A stretch of 64,000 bases of DNA from WHSW01 sp963777775. Lineage in GTDB: Bacteria > Actinomycetota > Thermoleophilia > Solirubrobacterales > 70-9. The stretch covers positions 62,001 through 126,000 of the forward strand of contig CAVZRL010000009.1 in assembly GCA_963777775.1 (NCBI GenBank), given 5' to 3'. Both the position numbers and the translations under genes were made by a program. Below the pieces are notes generated by a model that saw nothing but the letters and a program-made list of their open reading frames with translations, had not been told where the DNA came from and did not search any database. This document shows positions 40,858 through 50,792 of this stretch, in pieces; position 1 is the first letter of the stretch, and each line of letters starts with the position of its first letter.

Positions 40858-42153
40858 ATGAGCGTCGCGCAGAAGGACGGGATCAGGGCGGCCGACGGGA
40901 TCAGCTACGAGGACCTCTACAGCCGTTGGGAGCAGGGCAACTGGTCGGCGAGCGAGATCGACTTCAGCGGCGACCGTGCGGGTTGGGAGACGCTGAGCGA
41001 GATCCAGCGCCGCTCCGCGCTCTGGATCTACTCGATGTTCTTCTTCGGCGAGGACTCGGTCACCGACAACCTCTCTCCCTACATCGACGCCGCTCCACGC
41101 GAGGAGCAGAAGTACTTCCTCGCCACCCAGCAGGTGGACGAGGCACGCCACAGCATCTTCTTCCACCGGTTCTTCAAGGAGGTGATCGGGGCGGGCGACT
41201 CGATCGCCTCGACGCTCGCCTACACCGAGTCGCAGCTCGGCTGGGGCTACCGGAACGTCTTCGACCGGCTCGACCGGATGGCCGACGACCTGCGCCGCGA
41301 TCGCTCGCTGCCCAACTTCGCGCGCGCGATCGCCCTCTACCACATGGTCGTCGAGGCGACCCTCGCCCAGCCCGGACAGCACTACATCGAGGACTACTTC
41401 GTCAAGTCGGGGACGATGCCCGGCTTCAGCCAGGGAATGGCGAACGTCTCGCGCGACGAGCAGCGCCATATCGGGTTCGGGGTCAAGGTGCTCTCGGAGT
41501 GCTTCGCCGAGTCCGAGGAGTGCAAGCACGCGGTCGCCGAGCTGCTGCGCGAGGTGATGCCGTACTCGATCGCGGTCTTCGCACCGCCGAACTGGGACCT
41601 CGAGTACACCCGCTGCTACGGGTTCGAGCTCGAGGACATCTACGCCTTCGGGCTGCGCTCGGTGAGGACCAAGTGGCGTGCCACCGGCTACCCGCTCGAG
41701 CAGATGCCCGGGGTGCTGCCGCTCGACCCCGAGCTCTCCGAGACCGAAACGGCGGTCGGCCAGATCAGGCTGCTGCGGGCCGGCGTGCTGGGAGAGCCGA
41801 ACGGCCGGCCCGACTCCGACCCCGAGGTCCAGCGCCTCTACTTCGAGATCATCGCCCGCACCGCCCGTACCGAGGTGCTCGGCGACGAGCCGATGACGAT
41901 CCAGTGGCGCTTCGCCGACGCCGAGCCGTGGTTCCTGCGGATCGACAACGGCTCCACCGCCGCCGAGCCCGGGCTCTCGAACGCCCCGGACCTGACCCTG
42001 GAGACGAGCTGGAAGGACTGGGTCGCGGTCTCGACCGGCGACGAGAGCGCTCGCCGGGCGCTCCTGCAGCGCCGGATCCGCCCGCGCGGCTCGCTGCGCA
42101 ACCTGGTCCGAATGGGCCGCCTGTTCCCGGGCCGCCCGAGCCGCCTCGCCTGA
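40858..42153 (+). CDS. R2-like diiron oxidase domain with C-terminal SCP2-like domain
   Basis: This 431-residue protein has a ferritin-like R2 core with all six metal ligands: Glu65 (FFGEDS), Glu95 and His98 (VDEARH), Glu166 (VVEATL), Glu201 and His204 (RDEQRH). It resembles R2-like ligand-binding oxidases (R2lox, such as mycobacterial Rv0233). Residues about 335-425 look like an SCP2 sterol-carrier-type domain (MTIQWRFADAEPWFLRIDNG). A lipid or fatty substrate held by the SCP2 part and oxidised by the diiron part is plausible. The ATG at 40858 has a GAGGAGAG Shine-Dalgarno. Confidence 0.82.
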   Translation: MSVAQKDGIRAADGISYEDLYSRWEQGNWSASEIDFSGDRAGWETLSEIQRRSALWIYSMFFFGEDSVTDNLSPYIDAAPREEQKYFLATQQVDEARHSIFFHRFFKEVIGAGDSIASTLAYTESQLGWGYRNVFDRLDRMADDLRRDRSLPNFARAIALYHMVVEATLAQPGQHYIEDYFVKSGTMPGFSQGMANVSRDEQRHIGFGVKVLSECFAESEECKHAVAELLREVMPYSIAVFAPPNWDLEYTRCYGFELEDIYAFGLRSVRTKWRATGYPLEQMPGVLPLDPELSETETAVGQIRLLRAGVLGEPNGRPDSDPEVQRLYFEIIARTARTEVLGDEPMTIQWRFADAEPWFLRIDNGSTAAEPGLSNAPDLTLETSWKDWVAVSTGDESARRALLQRRIRPRGSLRNLVRMGRLFPGRPSRLA

Positions 42154-42214
42154 AGCCCCCGCGCCCCGGCCTCCGAGGCGCCGCTGTCGCGGCGAGGCCT
42201 AAGCTGAGCCGGGC

Positions 42215-43585
42215 ATGGAGACCGGCACGGTCGAGACGCGGTCTCGCTCCCTCGGCGCCGAGCGGCTGGCCGGGCTGGCCGCGGTCGCGCTGCCCGCGGC
42301 CGGGTTCGCGCTTCTGCTTGCCGCGCCGAGCCTCGACGTTCGATGGGAGCACCATCCCTCCCACTTCTGGCTCGTCGTACTCGCCGCCGCGACCACCGCG
42401 GTGCTCGCTTACGCGACCGGCGAGGCCGCGGACCGGCGCGGCGACACGCGCCTGTTCTGGGTCTCGGTCTGCTTCCTCGCCGCCGGCGGGTTCCTGGCAC
42501 TGCACGCGCTCGCGACGCCCGAGGTCTTCCTCGAGGCGTCGAACCTCGGCTTTCAAATCGCGACCCCGGTAGGGCTGCTGGTCGCCGCCGGGTTCGCCGC
42601 CTGGTCCGCGATCGCCGCGGACGGCGTCGGGCCGACCGCACGCCGGCGGGTTCGGGCGGTGCTGATCGCGGTGATGCTGGCCTGGGCCGCGGCGACGATC
42701 GCAGGGGTGGCCCCGCTTGACCGGATCACGGAGGTCGAGCGAGCCTCGGGGGCGATCACCGTGCTCATGCTCGCCGGGGCGCTGATGTTCGTCTTCGCCG
42801 CCTTCCGCTACTTCGGGCTCGCGCGCGAGCGCCGGGCGCTGCTGCCGCTGGCGGTCGCGACCGGGTTCGTGCTGCTCGCGGAGGCGAGCCTTGCGACCGC
42901 CTTCGCGCGCAGCTGGCACGCGAGCTGGTGGGAGTGGCACCTGCTGATCCTGGCTGCGTTCGCGGTCGTCGCCTGGGCGGCGCGGCGCGAGTGGCGAGAG
43001 GAGCGCTTCGCGTCCCTCTACACCGAGCAGACCGCTCGCGGCCAGCGCGAGCTCACGGTCCTGTTCGCGGACCTGGCCGGGTTCACGGCCTTCTCGGAGG
43101 GCCGCGACCCGACCGAGGTCAGCGAGATGCTGAACGCCTACTTCGAGGTCGCGATCCCGCCGGTGGTCGACGAGCATGGCGGGGTGATCAACCAGCTGAT
43201 CGGCGACGCCCTGATGGCGACCTTCTCCGAGAGCGCCGGCGAGCCCGACCACCCGCTGCGGGCGGCGCGGGCGGCGCTCGCGATCAGTGCCCGCACCGCG
43301 GCGCTCGCCGAGCAGCACCCGGCCTGGCCGCGGTTTCGGATCGGGATCAACACCGGCGAGGCCATGGTCGGCGTCGTCGGCGCCGGCGGCGGCCGCAGCT
43401 ACACGGTGGTCGGCGACACCGTCAACACCGCGGCCCGAATCGAGTCCGAGGCCCCGGTCGGGCAGGTCGCGATCGGCGCGTCGACGATGCGGCGGCTGCC
43501 GAACGCGAGCGTGCGCCGGCTTGGCGACCTGCGGGTGAAGGGCAAGCGCGAGCCGCTCGAGGCCTACGTCCTGCTCGAGCTCTGA
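42215..43585 (+). CDS. Class III adenylate/guanylate cyclase with N-terminal membrane domain
   Basis: This 456-residue protein has about seven transmembrane segments (residues 15-260) and a C-terminal class III cyclase domain. Metal-binding Asp residues lie in LFADLAGFTAFSE (about residue 286) and LIGDALMATF (about 330). The transition-state residues lie in VVGDTVNTAARIESE. The base-selecting position, usually Lys in adenylate cyclases, is Gln here (INQLIGD), so the product (cAMP or cGMP) is uncertain. TAAGCT lies 9 nt before the ATG, a probable leaderless start, 60 bp after the R2-like gene. Confidence 0.92.
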   Translation: METGTVETRSRSLGAERLAGLAAVALPAAGFALLLAAPSLDVRWEHHPSHFWLVVLAAATTAVLAYATGEAADRRGDTRLFWVSVCFLAAGGFLALHALATPEVFLEASNLGFQIATPVGLLVAAGFAAWSAIAADGVGPTARRRVRAVLIAVMLAWAAATIAGVAPLDRITEVERASGAITVLMLAGALMFVFAAFRYFGLARERRALLPLAVATGFVLLAEASLATAFARSWHASWWEWHLLILAAFAVVAWAARREWREERFASLYTEQTARGQRELTVLFADLAGFTAFSEGRDPTEVSEMLNAYFEVAIPPVVDEHGGVINQLIGDALMATFSESAGEPDHPLRAARAALAISARTAALAEQHPAWPRFRIGINTGEAMVGVVGAGGGRSYTVVGDTVNTAARIESEAPVGQVAIGASTMRRLPNASVRRLGDLRVKGKREPLEAYVLLEL

Positions 43586-43613
43586 GACCCGGCGATCGCC
43601 CAGGCGCCCGCGA

Positions 43614-44081
43614 CTACTCGATCGAGAACTCCTCGAGCTGGCCGAGCTCCCAATGCGGGCCCTCCTCGGTGACGATCGGGCAGAGCATCGCGTACTCGCC
43701 GGGCTCGATCGGCCCCTTGACGTTCACGGTCTCCTGCTGGCCGGGCTTGGCGGCGGCCTGCGCGACCTCCACCGCCGAGCCCTTCCCGCCCTCGAGCTTG
43801 ATCGCTTCCTCGACCGTGAACCCCTCGTTGATCCGGGCGAAGACCATCGCGTGGGTCAGCTCTCCGGCGTTGTCGAAGGTGACCGTCTTCGTCTCCGCGC
43901 TCGGCGTCGCGGAGAGCTCGAAGGTGAACTCCTTCGCGGTCACGGTGACCGCGGTCGCGTCGGCGGCGGCGGTCGTCTCCTCATCGCCCTCGTCGTCGTC
44001 GCCGCAGCCGGCGGCGACCCCGCCGATCAGGGCAACGGAGGCAAGGGCGACGGCGACACGGGTCAGATGCTGAGAGCGCAA
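43614..44081 (-). CDS. Cupredoxin-like lipoprotein
   Basis: Reading from the TTG at 44081 (AGGGAGG Shine-Dalgarno upstream) gives a 155-residue protein with a lipobox VAAGC (Cys at about residue 27) and an acidic linker. The rest resembles a plastocyanin-like domain: VTFDNAGELTHAMVF (His ligand), EPGEYAMLCPIVTEEGPHW (Cys and His ligands), ending LEEFSIE. A copper-binding electron carrier or copper chaperone on the outer face of the membrane is likely. The fourth, axial ligand is unclear. Confidence 0.75.
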   Translation of the reverse strand: MRSQHLTRVAVALASVALIGGVAAGCGDDDEGDEETTAAADATAVTVTAKEFTFELSATPSAETKTVTFDNAGELTHAMVFARINEGFTVEEAIKLEGGKGSAVEVAQAAAKPGQQETVNVKGPIEPGEYAMLCPIVTEEGPHWELGQLEEFSIE

Positions 44082-44162
44082 GAAGACCTCCCTGGGTGGA
44101 CGAGCCGGAACTGCCGCGGCGAACCCTACTCGCCGCTCCGGCGCCCGCCCCAAGCGCGACCG

Positions 44163-44198
44163 CCGGCTAGCGCTGGGCGGCCGGCTAGCGCTCGGCGG
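44163..44198. repeat. 18-bp tandem repeat
   Basis: CCGGCTAGCGCTGGGCGG and CCGGCTAGCGCTCGGCGG (one mismatch) lie side by side between the cupredoxin-like gene and the possible gene at 44185. Confidence 0.6.
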
Positions 44199-44430
44199 CC
44201 GGCACGCCAGTGCGCGCCTCGAGCAGCTCGTCGAGCTCGCAGAAGGCAAGGGACACGTCGTCCTGGCCTTCGAATTCATCGAGCTCAACGAGCCACTCGG
44301 GCGGCGTCCGATCCCCCCCGGACCGGATTGGCGCCTCGCGAAATCCCAGCCTGGTGCCGATCGCGACGGCGCCGCTACGGCGGCCTCCCTGCCAGAACCG
44401 GTTTGTGATCAACCCTCCGCGAAACCCCAC
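44185..44430 (-). CDS. Possible small protein, doubtful
   Basis: An 81-residue open frame from 44430 reads MGFRGGLITNRFWQGGRRSG, with an acidic C-terminal half (VELDEFEGQDDVSLAFCELDELLEA). The C-terminal half looks protein-like, but there is no clear Shine-Dalgarno and no recognised family. It may be a remnant. The rest of the 508-bp stretch between 44082 and 44589 shows nothing but the 18-bp tandem repeat. Confidence 0.3.
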   Translation of the reverse strand: MGFRGGLITNRFWQGGRRSGAVAIGTRLGFREAPIRSGGDRTPPEWLVELDEFEGQDDVSLAFCELDELLEARTGVPAAER

Positions 44431-44589
44431 GCCGGATCTTTTAGCACCGCCGAGGACCCCTGCGGGGCCCCTGACCCTCGATTACCGCCGATCGGGTGCC
44501 CGATCGGGGGGTCGTACATGTGGCCGTGCCGAGACGCGGTTGAGCGGCTCGTTTGAGCGCCTCGGCGCACGGCGCGCCGCGACTTGCGG

Positions 44590-45033
44590 TCAGCCGCCGG
44601 TGGGTGTGGTCTCGGCGGCCGGCGAGGTCGTCGAGGTGTACTCGAACTCCTCCTCGGCCCCGAACATCGCGTCGAGCAGCGACTTGCGAAGGCCCTCGGA
44701 GAGCACCAGCGCGAGCACCGCGCCGAGCATCGCGATCACGATCAGCCGGCCCCAGTGGCGCTTCTCGGGCTCGCCGCGCAGGCGGGTGGAGGCGTCGCGG
44801 AGGTTCTCGGCGGCGGCCTTGAGGTCCTTGTGCACCTTCTTGTCGTCGATCGCGGTGTCGATCACGCTGCCGTTCGACGACAGGCGGCCGTAGGCGTGGC
44901 GGGCAGCGTCGACGGCATCGCGGACGCTGTTGCGCAATTCCTCGTCCTCGATCAAGCGGCGCAAATACGGGTTGTTGCCCGCTGCCGAGACCGTGTCTCG
45001 GGCCCGCTGCGCCCTGGTGGTGCTCTTCGCCAT
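44590..45033 (-). CDS. Membrane-anchored protein, unknown function
   Basis: This 147-residue protein has a basic, helical N-terminal region (TRAQRARDTVSAAGNNPYLR), a charged helical part (DLKAAAENLRDASTRLRGE), one transmembrane helix (GRLIVIAMLGAVLALVLSEG) and a Thr/Ser-rich tail (YTSTTSPAAETTPTGG). A GGAGAGGGAGA Shine-Dalgarno precedes the ATG. Such proteins recur in actinobacteria without a known role. It lies downstream of lon on the same strand. Confidence 0.75.
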   Translation of the reverse strand: MAKSTTRAQRARDTVSAAGNNPYLRRLIEDEELRNSVRDAVDAARHAYGRLSSNGSVIDTAIDDKKVHKDLKAAAENLRDASTRLRGEPEKRHWGRLIVIAMLGAVLALVLSEGLRKSLLDAMFGAEEEFEYTSTTSPAAETTPTGG

Positions 45034-45097
45034 CGTCTCCCTCTCCTCTTTCTCTGCAGACTCCGTTCGCGGAGGATATACCCGCTGAGCGCTCCGG

Positions 45098-47526
<2,429 letters not shown>

Positions 47527-47530
<4 letters not shown>

Positions 47531-47970
47531 CGCGAGTCGATCGGGACCCGGCGCGTGACCTGGCCGGCGAGCGGCAGCTCGACCCGCAGGATCCCGTCCT
47601 CATAGCTCGCGCGGGCCTGGTCGGCGACCACGTCGGCGCCGAGCTCAACCACGCGCCGGAACGGACCGGCCTCGATCTCGACCTGCTGATAGACGCGGCC
47701 CTCCGTCTCCTGGACCGGGCGCTCGCCGGTGATCACCAGCTCGCGGCCGGCGACCTCGAGCGAAACGGTGTCGATGTCGATCCCCGGCAGCTCGGCCTTG
47801 ACGATCGCCCGGGGCCGCTCGCCGCAGTAGTAGACGTCGACGCGGGGCGAGAACCCGGACTGCGCGAGCGTCCCGCGCGGCCACTGCTCGGCGAACGGCT
47901 GTCCGAGCAGCTCGTCCATCTCCCGCCACATGCGCTCGAAGTTGACCAGCAGATCGCGTTGGCGCGACAT
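47527..47970 (-). CDS. Hsp20-family small heat-shock protein
   Basis: A protein of 147 residues with an alpha-crystallin domain: PRVDVYYCGERPRAIVKAEL, PGIDIDTVSLEVAGRELVI, and the A-x-x-x-DGILRVELP motif near the C-terminus (ASYEDGILRVELPLAG). It holds unfolding proteins for refolding or for Lon. A TACCTT -10 box lies 7 nt before the ATG at 47970; another ATG lies two codons upstream at 47976. It forms an operon with lon. Confidence 0.93.
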
Positions 47971-48003
47971 GCCCATAAAGGTAGCGACGCCCGGCGCGCT
48001 CGC

Positions 48004-48792
48004 TCAGAGCTCGAAGACGCCGCCCTCGTGGGCGACCTCGACCGGCCCCCCGAATGCTGCCGATGCCTCGTCGCGGGCCCAATCGAGGTCGAGCTCGTCC
48101 GAAATATGGGTGAGGACAGCCCGGCGCGCCCCCGCCCGTCGAGCGTGGTCACCCGCCTCGGACGGCGTCAAGTGGCCACGGATCCCGGTCCGCTCGGGGC
48201 GCGGCAGGGTCGCCTCGACGAACAGCAGGTCCGTCCCGCGCGCGAACTCGACCAGTTCCTCGCACGGCCGGCAGTCGGCGCCGAAGGTAAACCGGCCGCT
48301 GCTCGACGAGACCTCGACCGCGTGGGTGAGGATGAAGTGGGGCACCTCCGCGAAGCGAAACGCGAACGGGCCGATCTCGACCGCCGAGCGGGGATCGAAC
48401 TCCTCGAGCTCGAACGCCTTCTCGACCAGCTCGCCGTCGCCCCAGGAGCCGACCACGTCGCGGAACATCTGCCTCGCCCCCGGCGGCGCGACCAGGCGCG
48501 GGCGCGCCGGGTCGTCGGTCCCGGGGTGGCCGGCGACCGGGACCGGCTGCTGGCGCGGCGTCAACAGCAGCGCGTACGAGTACGGGATCAGGTCGATGAA
48601 GTGGTCGGCGTGCAGATGGCTGATCACGACCGCGTCCACGTCGGTGTAGTCGCAGTGGGCGCGCAGCTTGGCGAACACGCCGCTGCCGCACTCGAGCAGC
48701 ACCGTGGTCCCCGCCTCCTCGATCAGGTACCCGCTGCAGGCGCCGCCGGTGTCCTGCCAAGCCGGCGACTTGCCGAGCACGGTGATCCTCAT
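48004..48792 (-). CDS. Metallo-beta-lactamase-fold hydrolase (RNase Z-like)
   Basis: This 262-residue protein has the MBL metal motif SHLHADHFIDLIP, further His/Asp ligands in AEVPHFILTHAVEV, FTFGADCRPCEE and LTHISDELD, and the start MRITVLGKSPAWQDTGGACSG common to arylsulfatase/RNase Z-type members. Substrate unknown. It lies 8 bp after the cNMP-binding protein gene on the same strand, so the two are likely co-transcribed. Confidence 0.9.
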   Translation of the reverse strand: MRITVLGKSPAWQDTGGACSGYLIEEAGTTVLLECGSGVFAKLRAHCDYTDVDAVVISHLHADHFIDLIPYSYALLLTPRQQPVPVAGHPGTDDPARPRLVAPPGARQMFRDVVGSWGDGELVEKAFELEEFDPRSAVEIGPFAFRFAEVPHFILTHAVEVSSSSGRFTFGADCRPCEELVEFARGTDLLFVEATLPRPERTGIRGHLTPSEAGDHARRAGARRAVLTHISDELDLDWARDEASAAFGGPVEVAHEGGVFEL

Positions 48793-48800
48793 CGCCGGGG

Positions 48801-49208
48801 TCAGGCCGCCTGCGCGTCGCGCACCATCGCCGCGAGCTTCTGCAACAGCGCCCAGGCGACGTCGGGATGCTCACGGACGAACGGGGCGAACTCCCAGCTC
48901 ACGATCCCCTGGCAACGCAACTCGCGATCGGCGGTCACGGTAGCGGAGCGGGGGCCGTCGTCGAGCAGCGCGATCTCCCCGAAGTGATCGCCGGGGCCGA
49001 GCTCGCCGACCGGCTCGCCCGCGACCGTGACGGTGGCCGTCCCCGCCTCGATCACCCAGAAGCCGACCCCGGCCTTGCCCTCCTCGATCACGACCTCGCC
49101 GGCGCTCCAGGCTCGGCCCTTCATCGCCTTGGCGAGACGCTTGCGGTCGCGTTGCGCGAGCCCCGAGAAGAGCGGCACCCGGGCGAGCGTCTCGGCGAGA
49201 TCGGACAT
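48801..49208 (-). CDS. Stand-alone cyclic-nucleotide-binding domain protein
   Basis: This 135-residue protein is one cNMP-binding beta-barrel: LARVPLFSGLAQRDRKRLAK, WSAGEVVIEEGKAG and the phosphate-binding cassette FGEIALLDDGPRSATV with its Arg and Ser. It ends shortly after the C-helix, so no DNA-binding domain is attached. It could act as a cAMP sensor or effector that works with a partner. A TATGAT -10 box lies 7 nt before the ATG at 49208, which favours this start over the longer open frame. Confidence 0.88.
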   Translation of the reverse strand: MSDLAETLARVPLFSGLAQRDRKRLAKAMKGRAWSAGEVVIEEGKAGVGFWVIEAGTATVTVAGEPVGELGPGDHFGEIALLDDGPRSATVTADRELRCQGIVSWEFAPFVREHPDVAWALLQKLAAMVRDAQAA

Positions 49209-49371
49209 CGCGGCGATCATATGCGCGCGCATCGATTGCCGCAAACGGCGGCAATCGGTCTCAGCGCCCCGGGGCGAACTTGCGGTGAATTGCGGGAATC
49301 GATCCGGCGCGCCGGCGCAGCCGGTGGGATCATCGCCGGGCTCGCAGAGGACGGCACACGAGAGGGGAGAT

Positions 49372-49647
49372 GTGATCGAGGCGAAGCAGGCGACCGAGGT
49401 CGCCGAAGCGTTGGGGCTGAGGCGAAAGGGCACCGTCAAGCGGCGGCGCAAGAACGGGCCGAGCTGTGAGGACTGCTTCTTTCACCGCCACCTGCTCTGC
49501 GCGCTCGACCTGGACGCGCCGTGCTCGACTTTCCGGGCCGACAGCGAACGGGGCCTGGTCCCGCCGCGCCAGCCGGCGCTACTGGTCCGCGAGGCCGCTG
49601 AACCCGACCCGGCCGTCGCCGCAGAGCCTGACCCGGCCCTCACTTAG
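49372..49647 (+). CDS. Small Cys-rich protein, unknown function
   Basis: Reading from the GTG at 49372 (GAGGGGAGAT Shine-Dalgarno) gives 91 residues. A basic LRRKGTVKRRRKNG is followed by a Cys cluster SCEDCFFHRHLLCALDLDAPC (CxxC-x7-C-x7-C), a likely metal or Fe-S site, and an acidic, proline-rich tail. No family was recognised. It is 41 bp upstream of the hydroxylase gene on the same strand; that gene has its own promoter. Confidence 0.65.
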   Translation: MIEAKQATEVAEALGLRRKGTVKRRRKNGPSCEDCFFHRHLLCALDLDAPCSTFRADSERGLVPPRQPALLVREAAEPDPAVAAEPDPALT

Positions 49648-49688
49648 GGTTGCCTAATCCGGGCAAGGGAGGCGCTAGAATCGGCGCC

Positions 49689-50312
49689 ATGGCTCACGAG
49701 CGCACCGCGCGCCTCAGCGCCTCGCCGCCGCTCTTCAAGAGCCGCTTCCTCGACTTCTTCTCGCGCATCCACCCCGCCGTCCCGGCGCTGATCTTCGTCC
49801 CGGTGATCGTCGCCCTGATCGTGCTTGCGGCCCGCGACGGCAGCGGGGCGCTGGAGATCGCGCTGCTGTTCGCTGCAGGCCTCTTGACCTGGACGCTGTC
49901 GGAGTACTGGCTTCACCGCAAGGTCTTTCACTGGGACCCCGACCACCCGGTCGGGCATCGCCTGCACTTCATCATCCACGGCGTCCATCACGACCATCCG
50001 AACGACAAGCTGCGCCTCGTGATGCCGCCCGGCGCAAGCATCCCACTGGCGGCGGTGTTCTTCGCCGTCTTCTGGCTGATCTTCGGGATCCCGACGTCTC
50101 TGCCGCTGTTCGCCGGCTTCCTCGCCGGGTACTTGATCTACGACTACACCCATTACTACCTGCATCACTTCGTGCCCAGAAGCACGTTCGGCAAGCGTCT
50201 GCGCGAAGCGCACATGCGGCACCATTTCCAGGACCACCGTTACGGCTTTGGCGTCTCCTCACCGATCTGGGACGTCGTCTTCCGAACCTTGCCGCGCACC
50301 CGCCGCGACTGA
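49689..50312 (+). CDS. Fatty-acid-hydroxylase/sterol-desaturase family membrane protein
   Basis: This 207-residue protein has four hydrophobic segments and the family's histidine boxes: HRKVFHW, HGVHHDHPND, HYYLHHF and HMRHHFQDH. These bind a diiron centre for O2-dependent hydroxylation or desaturation of a lipid. It is shorter than sterol desaturases and closest in shape to fatty acid 2-hydroxylase-type proteins. A TAGAAT -10 box lies 7 nt before the ATG (leaderless). Confidence 0.9.
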   Translation: MAHERTARLSASPPLFKSRFLDFFSRIHPAVPALIFVPVIVALIVLAARDGSGALEIALLFAAGLLTWTLSEYWLHRKVFHWDPDHPVGHRLHFIIHGVHHDHPNDKLRLVMPPGASIPLAAVFFAVFWLIFGIPTSLPLFAGFLAGYLIYDYTHYYLHHFVPRSTFGKRLREAHMRHHFQDHRYGFGVSSPIWDVVFRTLPRTRRD

Positions 50313-50398
50313 ACACCAGTAGTCTCCACTCATACGTTTCAGATCCCCGCTTCCAACCCTTACTGTGTGCGCACGGTGAGTGAGAAGGGCAGCCACCC

Positions 50399-50770
50399 AT
50401 GCCACCAAGCTCGAACACCGACGCCGTCAGCCAGGCAGCCAACCTACTTCGCGCGCGGATCCGCGAGCTCGACTCCGAGCGGTCGCAGCTCGAGCGCGCG
50501 CTGGCAAGCCTCACCGACGGCCGCCCGGGACGCCGTCGACCCGGCCGCCCGCCGGGCTCAACCGGGCGCACAACCACGCGGCGCCGACGCCGGCGCCGCA
50601 ACACGCGCTCCGATCAGGCGGTGAAGCTGGTCGCCGCAAACCCCGGGATCTCCGCCTCTGAGATCGCGAAGAAGATGAAGATCAAGCCCAATTACCTCTA
50701 CCGGGTGCTCGGCGATCTCGAGAAGGAGGGCCGGGTCCGCAAGGACGGCAGGGCCTACCGCCCGGCCTGA
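50399..50770 (+). CDS. Winged-helix DNA-binding protein with an Arg-rich, AT-hook-like linker
   Basis: This 123-residue protein has three parts. Residues 10-40 are a coiled coil (ANLLRARIRELDSERSQLER). Residues 42-70 are strongly basic, with GRRRPGRPPG, an AT-hook-like motif, and a run of Arg. Residues 75-120 are a helix-turn-helix (ISASEIAKKMKIKPNYLYRV, then LEKEGRVRKDGRAYRP), as in many small winged-helix regulators. It may be a nucleoid-associated or regulatory protein; targets unknown. Confidence 0.75.
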   Translation: MPPSSNTDAVSQAANLLRARIRELDSERSQLERALASLTDGRPGRRRPGRPPGSTGRTTTRRRRRRRNTRSDQAVKLVAANPGISASEIAKKMKIKPNYLYRVLGDLEKEGRVRKDGRAYRPA

Positions 50771-50792
50771 CCGCCGGGCCAGGGGCGGACGC

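Noticed and set aside
40485..42572. Long plus-strand open frame of 695 codons overlapping the R2-like gene
   Set aside because: It is a shifted frame of the R2-like and cyclase genes with arginine-rich, low-complexity product. The in-frame protein at 40858 has all diiron ligands.
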